DNA of 64,000 nt. Origin: Sphingomonas sp. PsM26. Lineage in GTDB: Bacteria > Pseudomonadota > Alphaproteobacteria > Sphingomonadales > Sphingomonadaceae. The DNA lies in assembly GCA_030433805.1 (NCBI GenBank), contig JARUXA010000007.1, forward strand, positions 124,001-188,000, written 5' to 3'. Below the pieces are notes generated by a model. The model searched no databases, had not been told where the DNA came from, and was given only the letters and a program-made list of their open reading frames with translations. A program made the translations under genes and the position numbers. This document shows positions 51,930 through 62,114 of this stretch, one piece after another (position 1 is the stretch's first letter; the number at the start of each line of letters is the position of its first letter).

Positions 51930-54900
51930 ATGTCGTTTCGTTATGCCGTTTCGCTGACTGCCATGAGTGCCGCCCTTGGGTGTGCTGCTCCGGCCCGGGC
52001 ACAGCAAGTCGACCCTGCCGTGGGTACCGCAACAACCGCTGCGCCTGAGCCTGCGACGGATCCCGACGTCTCGACCGCCACCAAGGCAAATGTCGTTTCC
52101 GGTCAGCCTGTTTTGACCGTGGGCGATGGCGACATCATGGTGACCGGCACGCGGATCACGCGCCCGAACATCGCCTCCGCCGCGCCGATCACCTCGGTGA
52201 CCGCGCAGGACATCAAGGCGCAGTCGCCGACCAATATCGAGGAAGTGCTCAACCGCCTCCCGCAGATCGCGCCGGACAGCCAGCAGAATTACCAGGATTC
52301 GGACGGTCGCCAGCGGATCAAGCTGCGCAGCCTTGGCTTCGAGCGCACGCTGGTGCTGATCGACGGCAAGCGCCTCGGCACGCAAAATGGACAGGATGCT
52401 GGTATCGTTCCGGTATCGCTGATCGAACGGGTCGACGTGCTGACCGGTGGTGCCTCGTCGGTGTACGGGTCCGATGCCGTTGCGGGTGTCGTCAACTTCG
52501 TGATCAAGCCCGACTTCAAGGGCGTGCGGATCGACGGCAACTATAATTTCTACAACCACCAGAACCGCGCCAACGTCGTCACGCAGACGGCGCAGGCCAA
52601 CGGCTTCCCGATCAACACCGGGCTGGTCAATGACGGCGGTCGCGCGGACATCACGCTGACCGCGGGCACGTCGCTGTTCGACGACCGGTTCAAGGTGTCG
52701 GGCTTCGTCAACTACAAGCATGCCGATCTGGTCGAATATGCCTCGCGCTCGACCTCGGCGTGCCAGTTGCTCCAGAGCGAGAAGGACGGGCCGCTCAGCT
52801 GCACGCTCTCGACCTATTCGCCCAGCGGGTACATCGCGCCGCAGTCCGGCGTGAATAGCGGCAAGGGCTTCGTCAACAACCCGGCGGGCGGTCGTACGTT
52901 CGTTCCCTATGGCGTCGGTGCTGGCAATGCCGCCAACCCGTATGACGGCTATTCCTATCAGCGCGCGTTCGAGCGCGTGAATGCGGGCGGGTTCACCTCA
53001 TTCAAGATTTCGCCCGAAGTCGAGCTTTACGGCTCGGCGCTGTGGTTCCGCGACAAGTCGACCAACCGCGTGCCGACCCGCGTCTTCGCGTTCAGCAATT
53101 ACGGCTCCACGCCCTATCAGGTGAATTGCAACAACCCGTTCCTGTCGGCATCGCAGGCGACCGCGATCTGCGGTGCGGCGGCTGGCACCGGCGCAACCGC
53201 GCCGATCGACGTTCGCTATCGCTTCGACAACGCGCCGTATCTGCTCGATACCTACATCAACACCGGCATCCGGGCGACCGGCGGTGTCCGCGGCAAGATC
53301 GGCGAAGCGTGGACCTATGACGTCGGCGGCGTCTATGCGCGCAACCAGCAGGACTGGATGCCCGCAACGCTGCCGAACTTCGGCCGGATCAACAATGCGC
53401 TCAACGTCGTCAACGTCAACGGGACGCCGACCTGCACTGCGACCGTCAACGGCACCGATCCCGCATGCGTTCCGTTCGATGCGTTCAGCGCCGGGAACAG
53501 CAACCAGTCGCTGGTCGACTACATCTACGGCGGGGTCGATCCCGAGAAGCAGCGGACCGTCGGCATCCTGTACGACCTGCAGGCGAACGTGACGGGTGAC
53601 CTCGGCAAATACGGCATCGCGTCGCCGTTCGCCGAGGACGGCCTCGCCTTCGCAGCGGGGGTCGAATATCGCGAAGACCGGCAGTTCTCGGTCGCCAATG
53701 CCGCGTTCCGCGCGGATTACGGCGGGACCGATTCCGATCGCAACCAGCATGTCTGGGAAGGCAACGTCGAGGTCCAGGCCCCGCTCGTCCAGCACAAGCC
53801 GTTCGCCGAGCTCATCCAGGTCAACGGCGGCCTGCGTTTGTCCAAGTACAACATCAACCCGGACACGTTCACGACGTGGAAGGGCGAGGGGCTGTACTCG
53901 CCGGTGCGCGACATCGTTCTGCGCGCATCGTTCAACAAGGCGCAGCGTGCGCCGACCGTGGTCGAGGCGTTCCAGGCGAGCAACATCAGCTATTCGCGCC
54001 AGGGCGGATCGCAGAACGACTTCTGCGCGCCGGTCGCACGGCAGGTTTCCGATCCCAACAATCCAGGGCGCACGATCACCACGACCGCGCCGCTTGCTTC
54101 ACGTGAAGTGTGTCGCGCGACGGGTCTGAGCGATGCGCAATATGGCAGCGCGTTGCTGCTGTGCCCGGACAGCCAGTGCACGGTGCGCTCGGGCGGGTTC
54201 ACCGCGGACCCCGAGACCGCTTACACCCAGACCTACGGGATCATCCTGAAGCCACGCTTCGTGAAGGGGCTGGTCTTCTCGGTCGATCGGTATCGGATCA
54301 AGATCAACAACTCGCTCGGCTATAATGACGACAGTTATTATACCGATGGCTGCCTGCGCTCGAACGGCGACCCGTTCTTCTGCTCGGGGATCGTCCGCGC
54401 CGCCAACGGCACGCTGTATGCGCCGCTCAACTCGAACGCGACGAGCGGGTTCATCCGCGCGGGCACGACCAACTATTACACGTCGATCGCGCGCGGTTGG
54501 GACTTCCAGTCGCAATATGCGCTTGGCCTCGGCACCGTCGGGCGGCTGGATTTCAGCTTCAACGGCTCGCTGACGACCTTTGCCGGTGGTCAGGATTCGC
54601 CGGTCCAGCCGCAGCGTAATTGCGCCGGGTATTTCGGCAACGGGTGCGGGCAGTTGCTGCCCGAGTGGAGCCATACGCTGCGCACCACGTATGTGACGCG
54701 TAACCAGCTGTTCAACGCATCGTTCAACTGGCGCTACGTGGGTTCGCTGACCAATGCGAACAATTCGGGGGATGCCGCGATCGGCGGTACGCCGGATCGT
54801 GCGCAGACGACGTTCGCGCGGATCGCGCCGGTCAGCTACTTCGATCTCGCGCTGACCTTCAACATCGCGAAGCGCTACAGCCTGCGGCTGATCTCGAACA

Positions 54901-55031
54901 ATTTGCTCGACAAGGCCCCGCCGATCCTGCCGAACTCGTACAACATCAGCCTCGCGCGCAGCAACACGATCCCGGCACGGTATGACAGCCTGGGCCGGAA
55001 CATCGCGATTGGCTTCACCGCCAACTTCTGA
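51930..55031 (+). CDS. TonB-dependent receptor of the N-glycan locus
   Basis: 1033-residue outer-membrane receptor. The signal peptide ends at about residue 24 (APARA|QQ). A TonB-box-like GDIMVTGTRI is at 67-76. The plug (PTNIEEVLNRLPQI, KLRSLGFERTLVLIDGKRL, LTGGASSVYGSDAVAGVVNFV) and a barrel ending in NIAIGFTANF follow. ATG 51930 has GGGGGA six bases upstream; the frame opens earlier at 51864 without a signal. It is divergent from the glycosylasparaginase and followed by a peptidase gene, so glycopeptide or N-glycan import is the likely role. Confidence 0.9.
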   Translation: MSFRYAVSLTAMSAALGCAAPARAQQVDPAVGTATTAAPEPATDPDVSTATKANVVSGQPVLTVGDGDIMVTGTRITRPNIASAAPITSVTAQDIKAQSPTNIEEVLNRLPQIAPDSQQNYQDSDGRQRIKLRSLGFERTLVLIDGKRLGTQNGQDAGIVPVSLIERVDVLTGGASSVYGSDAVAGVVNFVIKPDFKGVRIDGNYNFYNHQNRANVVTQTAQANGFPINTGLVNDGGRADITLTAGTSLFDDRFKVSGFVNYKHADLVEYASRSTSACQLLQSEKDGPLSCTLSTYSPSGYIAPQSGVNSGKGFVNNPAGGRTFVPYGVGAGNAANPYDGYSYQRAFERVNAGGFTSFKISPEVELYGSALWFRDKSTNRVPTRVFAFSNYGSTPYQVNCNNPFLSASQATAICGAAAGTGATAPIDVRYRFDNAPYLLDTYINTGIRATGGVRGKIGEAWTYDVGGVYARNQQDWMPATLPNFGRINNALNVVNVNGTPTCTATVNGTDPACVPFDAFSAGNSNQSLVDYIYGGVDPEKQRTVGILYDLQANVTGDLGKYGIASPFAEDGLAFAAGVEYREDRQFSVANAAFRADYGGTDSDRNQHVWEGNVEVQAPLVQHKPFAELIQVNGGLRLSKYNINPDTFTTWKGEGLYSPVRDIVLRASFNKAQRAPTVVEAFQASNISYSRQGGSQNDFCAPVARQVSDPNNPGRTITTTAPLASREVCRATGLSDAQYGSALLLCPDSQCTVRSGGFTADPETAYTQTYGIILKPRFVKGLVFSVDRYRIKINNSLGYNDDSYYTDGCLRSNGDPFFCSGIVRAANGTLYAPLNSNATSGFIRAGTTNYYTSIARGWDFQSQYALGLGTVGRLDFSFNGSLTTFAGGQDSPVQPQRNCAGYFGNGCGQLLPEWSHTLRTTYVTRNQLFNASFNWRYVGSLTNANNSGDAAIGGTPDRAQTTFARIAPVSYFDLALTFNIAKRYSLRLISNNLLDKAPPILPNSYNISLARSNTIPARYDSLGRNIAIGFTANF

Positions 55032-55041
55032 TGACGCCGGA

Positions 55042-55071
55042 CACCGACGGCGCCTAAGGGCGTCGTCGGTG
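55042..55071 (+). terminator. Hairpin after the N-glycan-locus TBDR
   Basis: 13-bp stem CACCGACGGCGCC / GGCGTCGTCGGTG with one mismatch and a TAAG loop, ten bases after the TBDR stop and followed by a short TTT. It is a probable weak terminator or attenuating hairpin before the peptidase gene. Confidence 0.5.
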
Positions 55072-55108
55072 GTTTGACCTGCGGGGTTGCAACCGGCATC
55101 TGTCGGGA

Positions 55109-56929
55109 ATGACCACGCCCATGTTTTCTCGCCGCGATACGCTTGCCACATTCGCCGGAGGCGCGGCGCTTGCCGCTGCGCCTGCGATCGGGGCGACCGC
55201 TGCGCCCACCGCAGCGGCTTTGCTCGATCGGTTGGCGTGGGGTTTGCTCGAAATCGATCCGGCGCAGGCGACCAGCCTTGGAGTCGACACGGGCGCGCAT
55301 GCGGGATTGCGCAGGCGCCTGGATGATCGTTCCCCGGATGGCGTCGCGGCGCGCCAGCGATTCCTGTCGGATGCGCTGCGCGATCTGGCAAAGGTGCCGC
55401 GGCAGGGGCTCGACGCCTCGCTCCTGACGAGCCTTGCGGTCAGCGAAAGCGCGTTTCGTACTGCGCTCGACGGGATGGCGCTGCCGTATGGTGTCGCCAC
55501 GATCGGCAATTGGCGCAATACGCCCTACGGCGTGATCCAGAATGTCGGCAGCTGGCTCGACGTACCGCAACTGCTCGACGGGAATCAGCCGGTGCGGACC
55601 GCCGCCGATGCAGAGGCGTATCTCGCGCGGCTCGCGGCGATGCCCGCGCAACTGGACGGCGAGACGGTCCGGATCCGGGCGGCGCGCGGCAAGGGACTGG
55701 TCCCGCCGTCGTTCCTGCTCGACAAGACGATCGCAGGGCTGACCCGCACGCGCGCTACGGTGGATGCCGCCGATGGCCCGCTGATAGGCCCGCTCGCGCG
55801 CAAGAGCGGTGCGATTGCAGGCAATTGGGTCGCGCGCGCCAGCGCGATCGCGAGGGAAGCGATCGGTCCGGCGCTCGACCGCCAGCTTGCCGAAATCCGC
55901 GCGCAGCGTGCGGTGGCGACCGATGCCGCGGGGCTGGGCACACGACCGCACGGCCCCGAATGGTATGCCTGGGGACTGCGCGCGGGCACGACCACGCGGC
56001 GCACGCCCGCCGATATCCATGCGCTCGGGCGGGCGCAGCTGATTGAGCTTCATGCGCAGATGGACGTGATCCTCAAGGACTTCGGTCTGACGCAGGGCTC
56101 GGTCGCGGAACGATCGGCGCAGTTGCAGAAACGACCCGAGATCGCGTTCTCGAACGATGACGCGGGCCGTGCGCAGATCGTCGCGTACATGCAGGGCAAG
56201 ATCGACGCGATCCGTCCGCGTCTGCCGCAGGCGTTCCGGTCGCTGGTCAAGGGGAACCTCGAGATCCGGCGGATGCCGCTGGCGGAGGAACCCGGCGCAC
56301 CCGCGGCTTATGGTGGGCCGGGGTCGCTCGACGGGTCGATTCCGGGGAAAGTCTGGGTCAACCTCGGCGATCCGACAATCCACAACAAGGTCACCATCCC
56401 CGATCTGGTGTTCCACGAGGGGATCCCCGGCCATGTCTGGCAGGGGGAATATGCGCAGAAGCTGCCGCTGATCCGGTCGATCCTCGCGTTCAACGCCTAT
56501 ACCGAAGGCTGGGCTCTTTATGCAGAGACGCTCGCCGACGAGCTCGGGATGTATCGGGACGATCCGGCAGGGCGGCTGGGGTATCTGATGGGGTTGTCGT
56601 GGCGCGCGGTGCGGCTGGTGCTCGACACGGGGATCCACGCGATGGGCTGGACGCGCGACCAGGCGCTCGTCGAATTCATCGCGGCGACCGGATTGCCGCG
56701 CAGCAACGCGGTCAGCGAAGTCGAACGCTATTGTGCGTGGCCGGGGCAGGCGTGCGGCTACATGCTCGGCCGGACTGAGATCGTCGCGCAACGCGATCGT
56801 GCCAAGGCGGCGCTCGGCGGACGGTTCGACTTGCGCGATTTCGATCAGGCGGTGGTCGACGGCGGGAACGTTCCGCTCGACGTGCTCGCGCAGAACGTCA
56901 GCCGGTATATCCAGGCGGCGAAGGGGTAG
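55109..56929 (+). CDS. DUF885 family metallopeptidase-like protein, Tat-exported
   Basis: 606-residue protein of the DUF885 family. The zinc motif HEGIPGH starts at H436, with the third-ligand region EGWALYAE (E466), as in gluzincin-like carboxypeptidases. N-terminal FSRRDTLATFAGGAALAAA is a Tat-type signal, so it should act in the periplasm. DUF885 proteins are presumed peptidases; substrates are mostly unknown. It lies 77 bases downstream of the TBDR. Trimming the peptide part of imported glycopeptides down to GlcNAc-Asn is a reasonable guess, since glycosylasparaginases generally need a free Asn alpha-amino group. Confidence 0.85.
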   Translation: MTTPMFSRRDTLATFAGGAALAAAPAIGATAAPTAAALLDRLAWGLLEIDPAQATSLGVDTGAHAGLRRRLDDRSPDGVAARQRFLSDALRDLAKVPRQGLDASLLTSLAVSESAFRTALDGMALPYGVATIGNWRNTPYGVIQNVGSWLDVPQLLDGNQPVRTAADAEAYLARLAAMPAQLDGETVRIRAARGKGLVPPSFLLDKTIAGLTRTRATVDAADGPLIGPLARKSGAIAGNWVARASAIAREAIGPALDRQLAEIRAQRAVATDAAGLGTRPHGPEWYAWGLRAGTTTRRTPADIHALGRAQLIELHAQMDVILKDFGLTQGSVAERSAQLQKRPEIAFSNDDAGRAQIVAYMQGKIDAIRPRLPQAFRSLVKGNLEIRRMPLAEEPGAPAAYGGPGSLDGSIPGKVWVNLGDPTIHNKVTIPDLVFHEGIPGHVWQGEYAQKLPLIRSILAFNAYTEGWALYAETLADELGMYRDDPAGRLGYLMGLSWRAVRLVLDTGIHAMGWTRDQALVEFIAATGLPRSNAVSEVERYCAWPGQACGYMLGRTEIVAQRDRAKAALGGRFDLRDFDQAVVDGGNVPLDVLAQNVSRYIQAAKG

Positions 56930-56945
56930 CAGCCGTCCTGCCGGC

Positions 56946-57380
56946 TCAGCGTTTCCGGTAGCGATCGAACCAGGGGGCCGCATCGTCGCCGTAGAGGAGG
57001 AGGATGGCGAGCCCCTCGACGCCAAGCTGAATGATCGACAGCGCGATCGCGGCGACGTCGCCGTCCCCCATTGGCGCGATCGCACCGATGCCGCGCAGGA
57101 AGGCGACACTGGTCCCGAGCCCGAGGATCCACCGCAAGCCGAGCGTGTTGCGCGCTGCGGGGGAGTTGCCGAACACCACCAGCAGCATCATCGACACGGC
57201 GAAGGCAATCCCGATGAAGCGGATCGCCTTGATCCGCATCGCCAGCGTCGCGGCGGCCTCGGGCGCGATCGGAAAGCCGAAATCCGGCGTCCGTCCGGCA
57301 TAAAGCGCGAGGACGCCCGACACGATTACCGCAAAGCCGAACATCAGGGCGAACACGGTGATCGATAGCGGGCGGGGCAC
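56946..57380 (-). CDS. Small membrane protein, function unknown
   Basis: Not recognised. About 144 residues with four hydrophobic helices (ITVFALMFGFAVIVSGVLALY, AIRFIGIAFAVSMMLLVVFG, LGLGTSVAFLRGIGAI, IALSIIQLGVEGLAILLLYG) and a short basic tail. Start uncertain: GTG 57380 has GGAAG eight bases upstream; GTG 57395 is five codons longer. It converges with the DUF885 gene and lies about 50 bases downstream of another small gene on the same strand, with which it may form an operon. Confidence 0.5.
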   Translation of the reverse strand: MPRPLSITVFALMFGFAVIVSGVLALYAGRTPDFGFPIAPEAAATLAMRIKAIRFIGIAFAVSMMLLVVFGNSPAARNTLGLRWILGLGTSVAFLRGIGAIAPMGDGDVAAIALSIIQLGVEGLAILLLYGDDAAPWFDRYRKR

Positions 57381-57430
57381 GGCTCTGTCTTCCACGCTGG
57401 ATGCGGCAGCCGGTTGATATGCGGGCAAGT

Positions 57431-57736
57431 TTAAGACTTTGCTTCCGTATCTACCGCATCGCGCCGGGGATGGCGGATGGTGAGACCCTCCTTCGCCCAT
57501 TTCGCGCGGGACTGGCACGTATCGCCGGAGACGCGCGGGTAGGGCTCGGCCGGTGCGGGATCAGCGAAGATCCGGATGCAATAGACATTGCCGCGCGCCT
57601 GGTAGCGCGCGCGGTAGGTATCGGTGATAGTGGGCAGATCCCGCATCGTGGCGGACGGCGTGGCGCCGGAGGGGGCGGCGTGCGGCGGTGGTGCGCTCGC
57701 AAGGCTTGCGATCGCGACGAAAAACAGCAGGGGCAT
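57431..57736 (-). CDS. Small secreted protein, function unknown
   Basis: Not recognised. 101 residues from ATG 57736, which has GGAG eight bases upstream. The N-terminus MPLLFFVAIASLASAPPPHA looks like a signal peptide. The mature part has two cysteines (NVYCIRIFADPAP and VSGDTCQSRAKWAKEG) that could pair. An in-frame ATG at 57790 would add a basic leader (MAKGRAEQV). A short mature domain of this Cys...C-x-x-R-x-x-W kind recurs in sphingomonad genomes in my recollection, but I know no function. Confidence 0.5.
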   Translation of the reverse strand: MPLLFFVAIASLASAPPPHAAPSGATPSATMRDLPTITDTYRARYQARGNVYCIRIFADPAPAEPYPRVSGDTCQSRAKWAKEGLTIRHPRRDAVDTEAKS

Positions 57737-59156
<1,420 letters not shown>

Positions 59157-59167
59157 ACGCCGCTACA

Positions 59168-59196
59168 CCCCGCCGGTCCTGTCCGGACCGGCGGGG
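59168..59196. terminator. Bidirectional hairpin between mreB and SDR gene
   Basis: Perfect 12-bp stem CCCCGCCGGTCC / GGACCGGCGGGG with a five-base loop, between convergent genes and 12 bases from each stop codon. The position suits a shared terminator, though there is no T-run on either side. Confidence 0.6.
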
Positions 59197-59208
59197 ATGC
59201 GGATGCGA

Positions 59209-60057
59209 TCAGGCGTCCGGATAGTCCGCGGCGAGGCTGGCGTCGCGGTGCGCCTCGATCTCGGCAGAACGCGCGCGGAGCTTGTCGGTCACCGCGTCAT
59301 AGCCCCATTTGCCAAGCACCAGATGGCGCGGTGGATTGGGATCGACCGTCAGCGCGATCATCGCTTCGCCCGCGCGGACGGGGTCGCCCGCCTGCTTGCC
59401 GCTCCCGCCGCGCGTGTCGGCAAGGCGCTTGGCCGCGGTGTCGGCATAATCGGCGATGGTGCTTTGCGTCTGCTGGAGCGAACGGCCCGCCCAGTCGGTG
59501 CGGAACGGCCCCGGCTCGACACAGGTGACGTCGATCCCGAGCGGCTTGACCTCGGCGAGCAACGCATCCGAGAAGCCCTCGACCGCATGCTTCGACGCCG
59601 CATAATAGCCAGATCCCATAAAGCCGACGAGCCCTGCGACCGAGGTGATGTTGATGATATGCCCGCTCTTCTGCGCGCGCATATGCGGCAGCACCGCGCG
59701 CGTCATCGCGAACAGGCCGAACACGTTGGCGTCGAACTGCTTGCGGATCTCGTCGTCGACGCCTTCCTCGATCGTGCTCTGATAGCCATAGCCTGCATTA
59801 TTGACGAGCACGTCGATCCGCCCGAACGTCTCGATTGCGGCTGCAACGACGCTGTCGATCTGCGCCTGCTCGGTGACGTCGAGCGCGAGCGCGAGGACGC
59901 GGTCGGGGGCGGCTGCGGCGAGGTCGGCGACGCGGTCGGCATCGCGGGCGGTGGCGATCAGGCGCCAGCCGCGGTCGATGATCAACTGCGCGAGGTCGCG
60001 CCCGAAGCCGGTCGAGCAGCCGGTGACGAGCCATACGGGGGAGGGGGAGAAGGCCAT
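59209..60057 (-). CDS. Short-chain dehydrogenase/reductase
   Basis: 282-residue classical SDR. The cofactor motif is VTGCSTGFGRD (TGxxxGxG), with NNAGYG, the ITSVAG serine and YYAASKH (YxxxK). It is an NAD(P)-dependent oxidoreductase of the family often annotated as oxidoreductase/retinol-type SDR; substrate not predictable. ATG 60057 gives the normal N-terminus; 12 further upstream codons are open. It is divergent from the alcohol dehydrogenase at 60393 across a repeat-containing gap. Confidence 0.82.
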   Translation of the reverse strand: MAFSPSPVWLVTGCSTGFGRDLAQLIIDRGWRLIATARDADRVADLAAAAPDRVLALALDVTEQAQIDSVVAAAIETFGRIDVLVNNAGYGYQSTIEEGVDDEIRKQFDANVFGLFAMTRAVLPHMRAQKSGHIINITSVAGLVGFMGSGYYAASKHAVEGFSDALLAEVKPLGIDVTCVEPGPFRTDWAGRSLQQTQSTIADYADTAAKRLADTRGGSGKQAGDPVRAGEAMIALTVDPNPPRHLVLGKWGYDAVTDKLRARSAEIEAHRDASLAADYPDA

Positions 60058-60197
60058 GCGCGTTTCGCTTTCCGGGTCAGGGGTTTGCAGCACAACGGCT
60101 TACCAGATGGGGAGTTCATCGCTTTTTGACCGGACACCGCATCCGCCCGTGCCGTCGATCGCCCGATGTTCCGCCGCGCTAAGGGTTGCCGCTTCTA

Positions 60198-60303
60198 AGC
60201 CCCTCCCTTTCAGGGGAGGGGTTGGGGTGGGGCAGTGCCTCGCAGAGAGCGGAGTTCTGCTGGACTGCCCCACCCCCAACCCCTCCCCTGAAGGGGAGGG
60301 GCT
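60198..60303. repeat. REP-like inverted pair (CCCCTCCC family)
   Basis: Arms of 39 and 40 bases (60198-60236 and 60264-60303) are reverse complements except for two positions, separated by 27 bases. Each arm contains its own smaller hairpin (CCCCTCCC...GGGAGGGG). It lies between divergent genes, so it is a dispersed repeat and not a terminator. A related pair is at 61563. Confidence 0.8.
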
Positions 60304-60392
60304 TTTTCGCGCCATCCTTCTTCGGGGCCGGTCGCCGCCGCCGGGCGTTGAGCGCGCGAGACCGGGCAATGGGCCCGACCAAGGAGATTACG

Positions 60393-61400
60393 ATGCGGAC
60401 GATCACAGTGGGCAATCCGATGACGCTGGATACGCTGGCGCTGGGTGAAACGGCCGACCCGGGCCAGCCGGGCGCGGGCGAGATTCGGGTGGCGCTGCAC
60501 GGCAGCTCGCTCAACTTCCACGACCTCGGCGTCGTGACCGGGCGAATGGGCGAGGCGTCGGGCCGGATCCCGCTTGCCGATGGCGCGGGGCTGGTCGAGG
60601 CGGTCGGCGATGGTGTCAGCGAATTCGCAGTGGGCGACATGGTCGTGTCGTGCTTCTTCCCCGACTGGCAGGACGGGACGCCGACGATCGGCGACTTCAG
60701 CCGCACGCCGGGCGACGGGGTCGACGGCTTCGCGCGCGAGGCGGTGGTGTTGCCCGCGACGGCGTTCACGCACGCCCCCAAGGGTTATGACGCGGTCGAG
60801 GCAGCGACGATCACCACCGCGGGCCTGACCGCGTGGCGTGCGCTGGTGGTCGACGGCAAGCTCAAGGCTGGCGACACGGTGCTGTTGCTCGGGACGGGCG
60901 GCGTGTCGATCTGGGCGTTGCAGATCGCCAAGATGATGGGAGCGACGGTGGCGATCACGTCTTCATCGGACGAGAAACTGGCGCGCGCCAAGGCGTTGGG
61001 CGCGGATCACTGCGTCAATTACCGCGACACGCCCGAATGGGGCAGCGCGATCCTCGAGTGGACCGGTGGGCGCGGAGTCGATCACGTCGTCGAGGTCGGC
61101 GGGCCGGGGACGCTCGCGCAGTCGATCACGGCGGTGCGGGTCGGCGGGCACATCTCGCTGATCGGCGTGCTGACCGGCGGCGCGGGCGAGGTGCCGACCG
61201 CGGCGCTGATGTCCAAGCAGGCGCGGTTGCAGGGGCTGATCGTCGGCAGCCGCCGCGAGCAGCAGGAGTTCGTCCGCGCGCTCGACGCGAGCGGCGTGCA
61301 CCCGGTGGTCGACCGCCGCTTCCCGCTGGAGCAACTTGCGGACGCGTTCCGCTATGAGGTTGGCGCGGGGCATTTCGGGAAGATCGGTGTGGAATGGTGA
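60393..61400 (+). CDS. Medium-chain dehydrogenase/reductase (alcohol dehydrogenase / quinone reductase type)
   Basis: 335-residue MDR-superfamily NAD(P)-dependent oxidoreductase. The GroES-like N-terminal half (SLNFHDLGVVTGRM, RIPLADGAGLVEAVG) is followed by a Rossmann domain (VLLLGTGGVSIWALQIAKMMGA, ALGADHCVNYRD). The cysteine/histidine zinc ligands of classical ADH are not evident, so a zinc-free member is likely. The start is fixed by AAGGAG seven bases before ATG 60393; the open frame upstream runs through the repeat. Confidence 0.85.
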   Translation: MRTITVGNPMTLDTLALGETADPGQPGAGEIRVALHGSSLNFHDLGVVTGRMGEASGRIPLADGAGLVEAVGDGVSEFAVGDMVVSCFFPDWQDGTPTIGDFSRTPGDGVDGFAREAVVLPATAFTHAPKGYDAVEAATITTAGLTAWRALVVDGKLKAGDTVLLLGTGGVSIWALQIAKMMGATVAITSSSDEKLARAKALGADHCVNYRDTPEWGSAILEWTGGRGVDHVVEVGGPGTLAQSITAVRVGGHISLIGVLTGGAGEVPTAALMSKQARLQGLIVGSRREQQEFVRALDASGVHPVVDRRFPLEQLADAFRYEVGAGHFGKIGVEW

Positions 61401-61562
61401 GGCGGTAGCTTCAGGATGTGCGGGGGCGGGTGGTCGTGGGCTGAGAAGCCGGTGTGGAGGTTCGCTAGATGGCATCTTGCTGCCCCGCACGGGAGCACGG
61501 GAGGGGCTCCGTCGGCACGCTGCAGTGCTGCCCGCTGCTGCCGCCGTAACGGCCCCTGCCGT

Positions 61563-61667
61563 CTCCCCTCCCTGGAAGGGAGGGGCCGGGGGTGGGTTCG
61601 TATGGGGAGAGCGTGGCGCGCGCCGCTGGCCAACCCACCCCCAACCCCTCCCTTCCAGGGAGGGGAG
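61563..61667. repeat. Second REP-like inverted pair of the CCCCTCCC family
   Basis: Arms 61563-61598 and 61632-61667 form a near-perfect inverted repeat, each with an internal palindrome CCCCTCCCTGGAAGGGAGGGG or its equivalent. It lies in the roughly 300-base gap 61401-61698 between the convergent dehydrogenase and Dabb genes. I see nothing else in that gap. Confidence 0.75.
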
Positions 61668-61698
61668 CGAGATGGCCTTGCGTCCGATTTCCCGTCGG

Positions 61699-62097
61699 TC
61701 AGGCCGGCACGGTGTCGTAGACCACGACCTTGCGCCACAATGACGAGCACGCCGCGACGAACGCCAGATGCGTCGGATGCTCTTGATAGGCTTTCTGATC
61801 GGCGAGCGTGTCGAAGAGCATCAGTTCCGAAACGTCGAAACTGGAATCAACCACGTCGCGCTGTTCGGTTCCGGCCGGCACGCCGACGTGGAGCTCGCGC
61901 ACCTGCGGTACTGCAGACAGCGTTTTCAGGCCGGCCACCAATTTGGCTCGGTCTCCCGTATTCCCGGGACGCTTGAGCCAGAAGAAAACCTGATGACGCA
62001 CGCCGACCGATCCCTCGGCCTTGGCGGGACCGGCAACGGCCACCGCCGCAGCAGTAAGTCCGATGCCGGTAAGCGCTTGTCGTCGGTCGAAATCCAC
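61699..62097 (-). CDS. Dabb (stress-responsive alpha/beta-barrel) domain protein, Tat-type signal
   Basis: 132 residues with a Tat-type leader (MDFDRRQALTGIGLTAAAVAVAGPAKA) followed by a Dabb ferredoxin-like domain (VRHQVFFWLKRPGN, LHVGVPAGTEQRDVVDSSFDVSELM, HPTHLAFV). GTG start at 62097 with GGGGA seven bases upstream. It lies 17 bases after the TIM-barrel isomerase gene on the same strand, so the two are probably co-transcribed. Dabb domains occur in small enzymes and dimeric stress proteins; the role here is unknown. Confidence 0.75.
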   Translation of the reverse strand: MDFDRRQALTGIGLTAAAVAVAGPAKAEGSVGVRHQVFFWLKRPGNTGDRAKLVAGLKTLSAVPQVRELHVGVPAGTEQRDVVDSSFDVSELMLFDTLADQKAYQEHPTHLAFVAACSSLWRKVVVYDTVPA

Positions 62098-62114
62098 GTT
62101 GTTTCCCCGTTATC

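Noticed and set aside
60198..60303. Strong inverted repeat as a transcription terminator
   Set aside because: It lies between two divergent genes, where no transcript should end, and a sister copy exists at 61563; a REP-type repeat is the better reading.
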